A stretch of 64,000 bases of DNA from Butyriboletus loyo (taxonomy: Eukaryota; Basidiomycota; Agaricomycetes; Boletales; Boletaceae). The notes under the pieces are model-generated. The model was not told the DNA's origin. It worked only from the letters and a program-made list of their open reading frames with translations, and did no database searches. Position 1 is the stretch's first letter; each line of letters begins with the position of its first letter. Where the stretch lies: positions 108,717 to 172,716 of the forward strand of contig JBBPSI010000033.1 in the NCBI GenBank assembly GCA_038093515.1, in the 5' to 3' direction. The position numbers and the translations under genes are program-made. Of this stretch, positions 11,536 to 22,896 are shown one piece after another.

Positions 11536-13494
11536 ATGTTTAAATTTCATCGTTTGTTTTTTGTCACCTTTTTATACCCAGTGCTCATCCATGCGGATTA
11601 TACTATCGACGATAGCAACTATTCGACACTCACGTTCTCTGAAAACCCAGTTGGACCGGTATGGGGCCCGTTTGGTTCTGATACTGGAGAAGTACTTCAA
11701 ATTCGATTGCCCAACGGGACAATGCAGACTGTTGACGCAACCCAGTGTTACGATGGCACGTAGTGAGTACTTCAGTGCACTATTTTCCGATTGCCATGCT
11801 CACGGCGCGATGAATGGCACCTGTAGCACTTGTAAGTCAACGATAAGAAGAGAGCGTCGTATGCCTGGAATTAACTCGACCCTTTAGACGCAGCATGCTC
11901 TACAGCAAACAGTTGTGCGGTGCAGTTCTCATTCACAGGTAAGTTACTTAGATTTTTCTTGCCAGGACAAGGGGGACAGATTCCATTCTATTTCTGACAC
12001 TAGGCTCCGGAACAACCATATATGTTCTACAAGCTGGACCGCAAGGCATGTCGGCCTCTCTTTCCATAGACTCGGGAACGGCAACGACGGCAACTCTCGG
12101 CGCACCCCCAGCACCGCAATACTATATCCCTCGTGTCATCCTCTTCAATGTACAGGACATACCATCTGGAACACACACAGCTGTGATGACAGTATTAGAT
12201 TGGAATGGCGGCTCTAGTGGCATGATGCTGGACTATATCTACGTTAATCAGGCAGTGGTCACAAGTCCGACAACCAGTTCGAATCCGGCTTCGATCCTGA
12301 GCCCGAGTTCAAGTAGCCCCACGCAGGCTTCTTCATCTTCAACGCCATTGCCACCTTCAGCCGTCTCGCAGATCATTTCTCAACAAACGAGTTCAACAGG
12401 AACTCAGACAGGCCCTGTGGCTTCCCCTGCATCTGTAGACTCTGTCATATCGGTATTTTCTTCCCAGTTAGAGGGAGCGACAGTGCTTCCATCAAGTACG
12501 TCGTCTGGAGACGGTGCCGGTTCATCCAACTCCTTGTCTCAGACTTCAAAAAAGTGAGGTTTACCTACACAAGTATAGTCAATTGAAGTCTAATGATGCC
12601 TTGCCCAGAACTAACGTCGCTATTGTCGCAGGCGGTGCCGCCGGGGGTGCTGTTGGCCTGCTCGTAATACTTTTCCTGGCATTCTGCTGTTTCCGCCTCC
12701 GTCGTCGCCAACACCTGCAGGCACTAAATGAGAGACCCAGTCCGCTCCTCTTACCAGAACCTGAAGTCAGGTACACCGATATCGAACCCGTCATCGTAGA
12801 CCCATTTGCTGTTCTGTCCCCGAATCGACTCTCCGGAACAGCCCATCCTTTACAAACATGGGCTAACTCAGAAGCAGGCTCCACGCGCAATTTCGCTACT
12901 TGGTATCCAAGGAGCTCAAGTCCCATAATGAACTTTTCTCAAGGGCGCGTTGCACCGAGCAGCAATATCAGCGGCACCTCGTCCGCGCGAGGGTCGATCA
13001 GCGCTGCAGGCGTACCAGTAACGCCCATCGACCGAAATACGCCAACGCCAATTCAACTACACTCACCAGTACGTCCAGCGCCAGTCAGCTACCCCAGCGA
13101 TAAATCACGGCGTCGTTCGGGTACTCCGACGCGGGGCCTGCAGCAAACCCGGAGGGGGAGCCTGGACGTTGCTGGTACACGTCCAAACGTTGTTCTGACG
13201 GACGAACAAGCGGATTTTGTGAATGGCCTGTTCAACAACAACGTCCCCGCGCCAGTCGTTGCATGCGTTCTTCAACGTATGCTGGCGAATCCACGGGGAG
13301 CGAGTAGCGTCAGTGTTAATGACGCAGACTGGCGCGGGCATGTCGATCCAGGCAGCTTATTTCCGTCATCGCAGACGCAGCCGCAGCGCCTGGCCGGGTG
13401 TGTGTCTTGGCTGCCGACGGTGAGCGATCATGGGGATGGGGAGACGACGGCATGTACGGCGCCACCCAGTTATGATCATGTACAGGCGCAGTGA
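11536..13494 (+). CDS. Single-pass membrane protein, paralogue 1
   Basis: Five exons: 11536-11762, 11827-11831 (5 nt), 11888-11938, 12004-12553, 12609-13494, giving 572 residues. An N-terminal signal peptide (about residues 1-20, ending LIHA) is followed by a Cys-containing extracellular domain with N-glycosylation sites and the shared segments QCYDGTY, FTGSGTTIYV and TVLDWNGGSSGMMLDYIYVN. Next come a Ser/Thr-rich stalk, a transmembrane helix at about 283-306, the basic stop-transfer RLRRRQ and a long cytoplasmic tail. The tail carries LTDEQADFVNGLF and ends APPSYDHVQAQ, a PPxY motif. The architecture resembles fungal cell-surface sensors with an O-glycosylated stalk, but I know no function. 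It is a paralogue of the gene at 15514-17000 with the same exon pattern, including the 5-nt microexon. Confidence 0.85.
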
Positions 13495-13700
13495 TAGAGT
13501 GGATAAGTTGTAACGTTTTAATGTTGTCCTTTGTGTTTTGCTATACGTACGCGATATCGATCAGGACAGGACTACCAATATCAGGGCTGCGGTCGGCGAT
13601 TGCCGGGATCGCTTCGGCTCAGATGCGACGTATACGTTCGGCATCCGACCGCCGCGAGTGTAATAAAACGACGCCGACCAACTCCAACTGAGCAGACAAC

Positions 13701-15110
13701 ATGGCCGCTGTCTCCCTCAGCGCCCGCCAACTGAGGCAGGGTATCGGCGTACCTAGACATGGACCCGTCCAAATCCAGGCCTCGAGAGCGATACACGTCC
13801 CCGCATTCGCTCCCCCTCGCCCCTCTGCAGCTCAGCGCTTCCTCGCCAACACGCGCACACTCTTCTCCCGTATCGTCTCCCAGCTCACCACTCCCGGTCT
13901 CTCCCACTCACCCCAGCCATCTCCTATCCGTCCTACCCAGTTCTCTAATTCTCAAAGCATCCATGCCCGGTTCTCTCTGCCCGTAAAGCATACACTCTCT
14001 CGACCCTTCTCTCCCCCCCGCCTCCCCAAGCCGCCTGTGGTCCCCGCAAATGTCACCCAGGTTGGCCTTGGAACCGCCCGCGCATTCCACTCTGGTCGAC
14101 CCATCTTCCAGAACATGGTCGACAATGTCCCTATCGCCACTAGGGCCCTGTGGGAAGCCGAGTGGAATGCCAAAATGAAGAAGAAAGAGGCTCGCAGGAT
14201 GCGCCGCGCTGCCCAGAACAAGGTAGTCCCCAAGTCTCAGGAGATGCTCAAGTTCAAGCCCACGCCTGTCGTTGCTGAGCCCCAATGCGACGCATCCGAA
14301 CTTGATGTCTACTTCCCCGTCGACCCTACGCCTGCCGTTACCACGCATCTTCTTGTACCTCTTGCCCCGACTCCGACTGCCCGGCTCCCGTTGTCGTCTC
14401 GCACTGACGCTGACGCTCCACACCCATTGCTCCCGATCTCCGACTTGGCTTTCATCCATACTAGTCACCGGTTGCACTCGCTGAGGGTGTCAACCTTGTT
14501 CGCCAGACTCGACTCTGCCAACGTGTGGGATGATCCTGGGGTCAACGTGGATGCATATGCCTTTGGCCCGCGCCATGATGCACACGAAAAACAGTGCACC
14601 ATCTTGCGCGTCACGTTCAGGGGCTGGCATGCCAGTCGCGTCCGTGCCATCCTTGGTGACAGTGCAGAGGAGTGGTATTCGCTCGAAGAGACCCATCCCG
14701 ATGGACGCCCTACCTTTGTCCCCCTGCCCGATCTGAGCACTGACTCGCCCTCGCTCCAGAGCGTCGAGCTTGACTCGAGTTGGGCTTCCGAGGTCGAGAT
14801 GGACGATATATGTGCTGTGCTGTCTCCACCACCCATGCGAGCCAGTGCAAGTGCACAGCATGATCTTGTTCTGCCCACTCTCGACTTTTCCTCTGTGGTC
14901 TCGGACGCTACGCACAACGTTCCTCCACCTCTACAGCCAGTGATATTTTTGCGTACTGCCTCAGAATTGTCACGTGATGCCCAACCGTTCTCGCCTGCTT
15001 CCGAGTTAATGACCTCTCCGGTCGGCTCATGGGACTGTCTTGGCTTGAGCTCGTCCTTTCTACAACGTGTCGGGGAACATCCTCGAGGTGACCCTACAAT
15101 GGACATGTAA
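13701..15110 (+). CDS. Intronless conserved hypothetical protein
   Basis: A single open frame of 469 residues, unusual here because all neighbours have introns. The N-terminus is basic and rich in Ser and Pro without acidic residues for over 120 positions, which would fit a mitochondrial presequence but is not proof. A conserved-looking core follows: AFHSGRPIFQNMVDNVP at about 128-144 and a Lys/Arg-rich helix (WNAKMKKKEARRMRRAAQ). The second half contains an alpha/beta-looking block around TILRVTFRGWHASRVRAIL and a Ser/Pro-rich tail. I recognise no catalytic motif. It lies between the two paralogous membrane-protein genes, which suggests those arose by duplication around it or that it was inserted between them. 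Confidence 0.75.
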   Translation: MAAVSLSARQLRQGIGVPRHGPVQIQASRAIHVPAFAPPRPSAAQRFLANTRTLFSRIVSQLTTPGLSHSPQPSPIRPTQFSNSQSIHARFSLPVKHTLSRPFSPPRLPKPPVVPANVTQVGLGTARAFHSGRPIFQNMVDNVPIATRALWEAEWNAKMKKKEARRMRRAAQNKVVPKSQEMLKFKPTPVVAEPQCDASELDVYFPVDPTPAVTTHLLVPLAPTPTARLPLSSRTDADAPHPLLPISDLAFIHTSHRLHSLRVSTLFARLDSANVWDDPGVNVDAYAFGPRHDAHEKQCTILRVTFRGWHASRVRAILGDSAEEWYSLEETHPDGRPTFVPLPDLSTDSPSLQSVELDSSWASEVEMDDICAVLSPPPMRASASAQHDLVLPTLDFSSVVSDATHNVPPPLQPVIFLRTASELSRDAQPFSPASELMTSPVGSWDCLGLSSSFLQRVGEHPRGDPTMDM

Positions 15111-15513
15111 AACACACACCCTTTTCTTGATCCCTTTTCTTGCATTTCAATTTTGATATGTACGTCGTGCTTGACTTTCTACCTCATTTTCCGTTGAATT
15201 ATCGTGTGCTAGGTCGGTGTAGTATGTAAGACTTGAAACGATCGTTTTGATTGAACCCCATCGTCCTGTCTACCAACGCCCGGGATCCTAGCTACCTGAC
15301 CCAGAATCAAGATTGCTGTGCTCTCCTCCCTGGCGGCCTTGATCCGTCATCAGGTACAAGATAGTTGACAGAAACTGACGGCATCCTACTCGATACATCT
15401 TGCGACCATGATTGCCGCTCAGACCATTATTTGATTGGTACTCACACTCACACTTTTGCTCTTGCTCTTGCTCCTCCACCTGGTTTGTTCCCGTTAACCC
15501 AAGTCAATAAAAA

Positions 15514-17000
15514 ATGGTGTGCGTGTGGCACATCGCCCCCCTACTCCTTGCGACAGTCGTCTTGGCAGATTATTACATCGACAATGCCAATACGTCTGTA
15601 CTATATTCCATGGCACCTAGTCAGTCAGGACTGGCCTGGCAGACATTCTCAGTGGGTACCCAGTCGCTTGTACTGAGTATCAGCAACTCGACAGGCAATT
15701 ACACCATCACCCTCGATGCCTCCCACTGCTACGACGAAAACTAGTGCGTCCCCATCTTCCCGTTCGACCCTGGCTTTGTCTGACTACGCGCATCAATAGC
15801 GCTCGTAAGTGTCTCCCTGCCTGTCGGATGTGTGATTTATTCTCTCTAGTGGGAGTATGTGGTACGAACGACAACTGTTTCGTCCAAATACCCTTCACAG
15901 GTGCGCAATCCTCGTGCATCGCCACGATACTACCCTCACTGTTCATTATAGGGTCCGGTATCACGATGTACGTCTTTAACGCCGGTGCTTCAGGCATGAC
16001 AGCCAGTTTTTCGGTCGACGGTGGTACAGCTGTTTCCAACACGATTCAGACTCCCCCTCCTCCGACTTATCAGGTGTCAAACGTTTCCTTGTATAACATT
16101 CAAGGTCTTTCAAGTGGAAACCATACCATGAACATGACCATCCTGGATTGGAACGGATCTGCCACTTCCATGAAATTCGATTATGCGTACGTCAACGAGT
16201 CGTTTGTGCCACCTCCGGCTACAGTTACATCCTCTGTAACTGGCACGTCGACATCTCAGGCGCCCACCCAGACGTCCGCGGGAACCTCGTCCACTTCCAA
16301 TAAGTCAGATCTTTCCTTTACCCGACTGAACACCGACTGACACCCTACTTTTACGCATGTTAGAGTCAATGTTGGAGGTGTTATCGGGGGCACGTTGGGG
16401 GGCGTAACCATCGTTGCGAGTGTTGTGATCGGCTTTTTCTACTTCCGTAAACGCAAGGCACCGCGCCAAGAAGAGATTCCTCCGGAATCAGCCTTCCGAA
16501 TAAATCCGTTCAGCCCTACTTCACCCTCCGTGCCATATGCATCCCAGACGCCATTCATTCCCCAACATTCAGAAGCGAGTTCGTCCGTTTCCCCACTCCA
16601 GCGTTCCGCCATACTCCGCGACGCACTCGCAACCAGTAACTACCTCTCCGAGCCGACCCAGAGGCCGCGGTCGATCAGTTCTGGATCGAGTTCGCCCGCC
16701 TTGCAACCGCTCCGTCGGCAGACCTCGCATAACGCAGATGGCGGCCTAGTATCTCACGTGACGGACGCAGGCTCGTCCTTCTCGGACCCCCAGATCACGT
16801 CGAGATATAATCTCACTTCGGAACAGCTCGAGGTCATCGACCGGTTGCGGATGGACAAGGTCCCAGCGGAGACGATTCGGCGCGTCGTCGAGGGTTTCTC
16901 GCGTGTTCCTGCGGGTGAGACGAGCAGCGGGCAAGTCATGCGCGGTGGGAGTATCTTGAGCATGGTGCCACCTCCAAGCTATCAAACGCGGGCTCGTTAG
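15514..17000 (+). CDS. Single-pass membrane protein, paralogue 2
   Basis: Five exons: 15514-15743, 15800-15804 (5 nt), 15850-15900, 15952-16303, 16364-17000, giving 424 residues. Signal peptide about 1-18 (ending ATVVLA), then the same extracellular module as the gene at 11536: HCYDENY, PFTGSGITMYV and TILDWNGSATSMKFDYAYVN. A shorter Ser/Thr stalk and a transmembrane segment at about 216-239 (after a Gly-rich start) end in FRKRK. The cytoplasmic tail repeats the LTSEQLEVIDRL...VPAE module and ends VPPPSYQTRAR, again a PPxY motif a few residues from the end. Exon order, intron phases and the 5-nt second exon match paralogue 1 exactly. Role unknown; a surface sensor or adaptor is an inference from the layout. 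Confidence 0.85.
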
Positions 17001-18334
17001 ACAGCCATCATGGAATGTAATTTATTGGTTTTGTGGGCCTTGTATATCCTACAGTGATACCCTTGGGCTGTTCCTCTTGTTGGGCTATATGTGTGCAGTC
17101 GAGTTTCGCTTGGATCAAATCCTTGCTTGAAACGTTGCTCTCAGCGATTACATATCTGAGCCCGCTGAAACACAATAACATTACGGAAACACGGCACCGA
17201 CGATGGTGCCGATCTTATGGCTCGGTCCTGGATATGGTTAGCCCCGTTGTGATACTGTGATCCGAAGACGAGCTTGCCAACGCTGGTGCAGATTACTGCG
17301 CTAGTTGCCATGGTTGATGTCGTTGTTATATAAAACCATCGACGTATCGTATGCATAGTCGAACATCATCTTGCTGTAGGACACCGGTCATTGATGAGTA
17401 GATTGCCCCACCCAGACAGCAGTTGCTGGACGCATAAGTCGACATGGATACATTGGCGATTTCGTAAGCGGGAGCGGGGAGGAGCACTCAGCACGTTTGT
17501 TTGGGTGTGCGAGTCGTCGATGGTTATGCTGGCATTAATTCTTATGGGACCACCCAAGTTGGTCAGACATGTATTCTGATCCCGGAGCCTACAAACGGAT
17601 AAGGAACAGAAGAGGATGGGAAGGAGGACGATCCTACCCGCGAAATGAACCGTGAGCGCTTGAGCAAGCAGATGTCAGTCGGCGCCGAAACATGCCGCGT
17701 CATCTACTAGGAGTCAGGACACAAAAAGGAACGGAGTCTCCAAGGTCACATTGACTGCAAAATGAGATGGAAGGGAACATGGTAGGTACGATTGTAGCAG
17801 ACAAACGCATCGACGACCTGATATGCAACAAGTCGAGGATTTCAGGACCGATGGCATACAGAGCCCAAGCAGCCTTTGGACGGGAGGAGTGGGTGAGAGT
17901 ACCTCCATGTCGTCGACGTAGGACTATGGCTGCTGATCGTATCCGAGTTCCACGGACTACTTGGTCTGATTTGATACCTTGCTCGGTAACTTTGCCATTG
18001 GAACAGGTTGTTGTGGAGCTGATGCAGTCCATAGTTTGGCCTGTGAGTTAAACTGCAATTCCTCGTGGTCATGTAACTTGGAACGAGCTCGACCCTGTAA
18101 TGGGAGAGTAGTCGATGCCTGTTGCAAGCCACAAAATTAACTTTTTCTACACTACGGAATCGCCTGAAACGTTGGAAAAAACAAACAGGGCCAGCTCGAC
18201 GAGAATACACTTTAGTCGTTTGTCACGTGACATGCGCCGAAACACACCACTTATGTCATTCCCATGTTGATCCCAAGCCAAAGCCTCGAAGTATCTGACC
18301 CGGTGTACGTACTGTACGCAACGCATTAGCACGA
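17001..18334. other. Intergenic, no gene seen
   Basis: About 1.3 kb with only short frames and no recognisable motif on either strand. It contains the 3' end of the membrane-protein gene and the promoter of the glycosyltransferase-like gene that starts at 18335. Confidence 0.5.
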
Positions 18335-20508
18335 ATGGCGCTCTGGTCAGGATATCTGCCAGTCAGCACCTCTTCAGATTTACGCTTTCCTTCAAGGTCC
18401 ATGCTCCGATTCGCTGGAAACGGCCCCGCCTCATTTGCACTCCTCGCCATAGCACTCCTAACCGGCCTGCTCGGTGGATACATGATTGCCAGCCCTGCAC
18501 GCAAGGTTGAGCTCTGCACCTTCCCTTTCAACATCCCCGGTCATCCCAACGATCATGCGTACCCCCCTTCCCAAAATACCGCTCACCCAGACCAGGAGGC
18601 CGGTGGGTCGCTACTGACCAGCGACGATTTGCACCTCAAAGCACTGCGATCCATGGTAGTAGGGACAAGAGGATATTATGCTCGAGACTATAGTATGGGC
18701 TTAGGATGGAACAATGTCAGCCATTCTGTTTCTTAACGTGTTTTTGCGCTTATCCACCTCCAGATGCGTTATATCATCGAGACCGCTCTTTATCATGGTT
18801 CACTACTCAACCGTACCGTCATAATACCCTCCTATATATACGCTCGTTCATGTGAATTCGAAAAGTGAGTACCGGTGGCGCTTTCTCGAGCACGTGCTCA
18901 ACCGTTGCAAAGTGCGGTTTGCGCAGCATATACCCCAATGATTAATCGAGGCGATGCCATCAACTCGGACGAGTGGCGGCAATTGCCAGAAGAGCAGCAG
19001 ATGGGATGGCGGGTGCCCATGTCTGTCATGCTCAATCTCACCCTCCTCCGACGCTTCCAACCAGTCATCACCGTTGCCGAGTACCTCCGCATTCACGATC
19101 TCTCAGAAGACCTCGAACTCAGCAACGGACAGTGGGATACGCAAATATATCACCAGAACTCGAGTGTATACGATGCACAAGGGAATCCACCTAGCTTGCA
19201 CATAATCGAGAACGGGTGGTACGACCCTCAGACCCTCAACCGCGTTGATAGATTACCAGATGAAATGAAATCGCGCGGTCAATGGGACGCACTTCTTGGC
19301 GATCTTGGAAGTGAGAAGCACGGTGGTTGGCCGAGCCCATCCAAGACGAAGGCATATCTGGCCCTCGAACAGGCACTCCAAGAAAGACCATACGTTTTGC
19401 GCTTCGATCAAGCTCGCCAGATACTTCGGCATAATGGGATTCAAGGCGTCGCTTCGGACGAAGGCCTTATCCAAGTCCTGAACAACAACGGCTGGGAGGT
19501 CTTGTACACATTCGACGGAGCGTAAGTTTAGAACTCGGGTTTTGAGTCTCGTTTGCTCAATAAAAATCCAAATCCAGTCTTGGTATGGACTATGTCAAGA
19601 ACGTCGTGAACCCAATCAAGCAAGTCGCACCGCGCGACTCGATTCGTGGATTCGTGGACGATTATTACCGTTTCACCGAAGATGTTCTGCTCCTCAGAGG
19701 TGAGATCCACTACGAGCGAAAGCCGGTAGGTCATCTGCGGTGACTTGGTTACGCGCAGAGCTCATTTTCTCAAAGGCTAGTTTGCGATTCACCACCACGT
19801 CCGCGAGGGACGCCTTTGCACGACTGGTATTATTCCAAATACGTCATACTGACAGCGTCATGGAGCTGTCGGCAACAATGGCTCGACGAATGCGGGAGCT
19901 TGTCGGCGGGCGAATGTGGATGGGTGCACATATGCGACGTGGCGACTGTGAGTTTCATTCAGCCCTGTAATTGAGCGTACGGCTGATATTTGCATGGTAG
20001 TCGTCCGCTATCATTGGGTCATGCAGGAAGAATTCGGAGATCACCTTCAACGAATCAAGGACCACCTGGACAAAGGGAGAGATGCCGTCCATTCTATTAC
20101 TCCCCAATCTTTGGGTACCTATGCCGTCCCTGATGTTGCAATCAACCCGGAGTTCATGCAATACCATCCGCCGAACAAGGGTGACTTGTAAGTCGCGCGA
20201 CTTATGACTCTCATTCCATCTCACCTCAGGACTACAGGATCTATATCGCCACCGATGAGCGAGATCCGGGTAACCTTGCCTACCTTCGTGAACATGGTGT
20301 TGTCCGAGCTCCGGACCTCATCACGATGGAAGACCGCAGACGTTTTGGCTGGCCGCTGTTGATAACAGACGTGCTTGGTATCGTCGAGCAAGAGTTGCTG
20401 GCACGTGGGGCTTTCTTCTACGCACATGCCCTCAGTTCCGTGGCTGGGGGTGTCATCAACATTCGCGCTGCGAGCGGTGCCGATCCACGGACAGCACAAG
20501 TTGACTGA
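18335..20508 (+). CDS. O-fucosyltransferase-like type II membrane protein
   Basis: Seven exons: 18335-18715, 18764-18864, 18913-19521, 19578-19699, 19759-19947, 20001-20187, 20238-20508; phases agree and give 619 residues. A hydrophobic anchor at about 34-52 (FALLAIALLTGLLGGYMIA) near the N-terminus predicts a Golgi/ER type II protein. The HMRRGDF motif at about 461-467 matches the GDP-fucose-binding HxRxGD motif of protein O-fucosyltransferases and related fungal glycosyltransferases. A second conserved block, VYIATDE-like (IYIATDERDP), and an acidic EQELLARG...F near the end also fit that fold. The substrate cannot be told. An internal Met at residue 23 could be the real start. Assignment to the superfamily is good; a true fucosyltransferase activity is inference. 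Confidence 0.8.
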
Positions 20509-20902
20509 ACATAATTCGTAGTGTCTTCCTAGGGTGTTCTGTGTATAATCTGGGGTATTTGCTTGTAATGTCAGATTCGAGATAGAACGCCGCGAGATCC
20601 AAGCTCTGGGATGGTGAAACCATGATTTTGAATTTGGCTGTGCCGCTTCTTTGGTCTCCCTACCGGGCATTCTGAATGTATGGAGCACCATATCACGTTT
20701 CAGCCTTTGACGTGACCTCCTGGCGACTTGATCAGGGTGATCTGAAGCCAAGTCTTTGTTACTCTTCTCGATCTTGGTCCGTACTCATTTTTTAAATGCT
20801 GGAACAGTCCAAGATGACTCCACAGCGTTGCTCAGAAACGACTGCGAGCTCCAGTGGATAGCTGCATTCCTCTTCCCATAGAGTACATCCCCCAGCGCCG
20901 CA
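20509..20902. other. Intergenic, no gene seen
   Basis: A 394-bp spacer between the glycosyltransferase-like gene and the tautomerase pair. No motif or frame worth naming. Confidence 0.5.
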
Positions 20903-21557
20903 ATGCCATTGATCACACTTTTCACCAACGTCAAGGTCAGCCGTCATTTGTATCCAAGCTTATGATGTCTTCTGCAACTCCAATTGTCAGCTTGGCGAAG
21001 ACGAGACTCGGTCGTTCATCTTGGAGTTCTCGAAGGTATTTCACTCGTCTTCTGCAGGTCGTGGGGGTGCTAACAACCGCTCTTCGCGCACAAGTTCTGC
21101 TCTGAGACGATCGGGAAACCGGAAGACCAGTTCTGCGTCGACTTTAATTATAACCCCTACCTAGCTGTTAGAGGAACATTCGAACCCGCCGTTAGGCTGC
21201 ACGTCGTATCCCCAGTCCTAACGATCCAACCTTCCGAACAGAAGATGATGCGGAATCTATCCAACAGATCTCTCGCGGAACACGACTCCAGAAAACGCAC
21301 AAATGTGGGCAGAAGCGTTTTTCAAGTTTTTCGAGACGAGACTCGGCGTCCCCACGAACCGTGGCCATCTGCAAGCGCATAGGCACCCCTGACGAGCGAC
21401 ATTCATCGACGTTATGAATAGCGCGTTCACGGACCCTGGTGACCAGTTTATAGGGCGAGTCGCTTCGGTCTCGCCTTTTATGTTGCATTGATGCTAACGT
21501 TCCTTGTCGGTCAGTGTGGGTGGAACCACGATGGCGGCCCTGCGAGCCAGGCATTAA
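20903..21557 (+). pseudogene. MIF/tautomerase-family gene with irregular splicing, copy 1
   Basis: Related exon by exon to the intact gene at 21803. It begins MPLITLFTNVK, keeping the Pro2 that is catalytic in the MIF superfamily, and carries TIGKPEDQF, YNPYLAVRGTFEPAV, FETRLGVPTNRGHL, FTDPGDQFIG and VGGTTMAAL before a stop at 21555-21557. Three problems are visible. Two introns begin with GC rather than GT (gcaagc after CATCT; gcgagt after TATAGG). The third and fourth exons do not join in phase with any consensus acceptor, leaving a one-base slip. GC donors can work, so the frame slip is the main reason for calling it a pseudogene. The alternative is a functional, diverged gene with a splice junction I have misplaced. 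Confidence 0.55.
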
Positions 21558-21802
21558 AAAGATCTGAGCGGGCGATCAATGGCGCGTGGCAAAGCCTGGT
21601 TCGCGCGAGTGATACAGAGTCGTGGTTAGCAACGAGTCGAATTGTAGTCATAGGCTCCATTTTTTCCCCATACCACGGGCCGGCTGGCTAGCGGAGCAAT
21701 TCGGGATTCCGCTCCACACTTGACTCTCCTTCATACCCTCTTTCACTTTGAAGAACGAGTATCCGCTAGTGCCCTTCATACTTTCGTGTCTCTACCACCG
21801 TC

Positions 21803-22462
21803 ATGCCGTTGATCTCGCTCAGTACGAACGCCAAGGTAGTTCAGCAGGCTACTGAACATGCACACAAACACTAAGCGGAACCATGAATCAGTTCGACTCG
21901 GAGGATGCCAAGAAGGCGTTTGTCTCCGACTTCTCCAAGGTATCAGTACCTGCATATATTGTCATGCACACCATGACGATTGCATATAGTTTTGTGCAAA
22001 GACGATCGGTAAAGTGGAAAAGCTCTTCAACGTCGAGGTATCCTTCGACCCTTATCTCATGTTCGGGGGCACGTTCGAGCCTGCAATCATGCTCAAGATC
22101 GTCCGTATATTGCTTCAAGTCACATTCCTTGACCACGCTAACATCGTGTCGGATAGACAAGCGTCGGAAACGTCAACCCAACAAACTCGCAGGTGTGGTC
22201 TAGGGAGTTCTCGGCTTACTTTGAGCTGAAACTCGGGGTGCCAAATGACCGAGGTCTCATGTGAGCATTGCAGTCATGTATGATGAATATCGTTGACAGA
22301 GACTGACTGATCACTCGCATTAGGGCTTTCACGGACCCTGGTCCTGCTTTCATCGGGTAGGCGACTTTGCAACGTGGCTTGATGAGACTGCGTTTGCTCA
22401 TGAAAATCTTTTCTAGGTTAAAGGGAACCACGATTGAAGTTTTGCGAGCAGCGTCGGCGTAA
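21803..22462 (+). CDS. MIF/tautomerase-superfamily protein, copy 2
   Basis: Six exons: 21803-21835, 21892-21939, 22002-22100, 22157-22260, 22324-22356, 22417-22462, giving 120 residues, the size of macrophage migration inhibitory factor homologues. It starts MPLISLSTNAK, with the N-terminal proline that acts as the catalytic base after Met removal. It continues through DPYLMFGGTFEPA and TSVGNVNP to LGVPNDRGLMAFTDPG and GTTIEVL, matching the order of MIF strand and helix segments. All splice sites are GT-AG and in phase. It is a cytosolic keto-enol tautomerase by family; the substrate is unknown. It lies 245 bp downstream of a damaged copy, so the two arose by tandem duplication. Confidence 0.85.
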
Positions 22463-22896
22463 TGAAATGCAACTTTTCTGCGTCAACTGGTCAAAGCAAA
22501 CACAGTAAACAGTTAAATGTGCGTTATGTAAATGTATAGGGTAACTTGAATGTACGACACGGGAAATCCTGCCTTGGCCGTCAGTGACCACGGTCTCAAG
22601 CGCTTGCTTCAACGTCACATATATTGTGCTCGGCGTTCGCCACTGAGGAACTTCCCTTGCCCATGGTTTGACACATTGCAGACACATGACCCAGGTTCAT
22701 AAGGGAGGTGAGTGTCGGTTTCGGAAAATTCAGCTCGTATCGTTGAACGGGATGCACCACCGGCGGGAGACTGTTGATACTAGATCGTGTTCTACTCCTC
22801 ACCGCTGGTGCTTGGCTGAAAATGAACGAAAAACAAGTCAAATCGGTATCATTAACAAAACATGAATAGTCATACACGGCTCTAAAGCCTGGCGTC
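22463..22896. other. Convergent intergenic spacer
   Basis: A 434-bp gap between the convergent 3' ends of the tautomerase gene (plus) and the Mis12 gene (minus). Only motif-free short frames; presumably it holds both 3' untranslated regions. Confidence 0.5.

Noticed and set aside
14465..15145. A 226-codon minus-strand frame opposite the intronless gene
   Set aside because: It is antisense to a better supported frame and shows no recognisable protein features.
18875..19525. A free-standing 216-residue protein
   Set aside because: It is the third exon of the O-fucosyltransferase-like gene; phases on both sides agree with neighbouring exons, and its apparent start lies in an intron.
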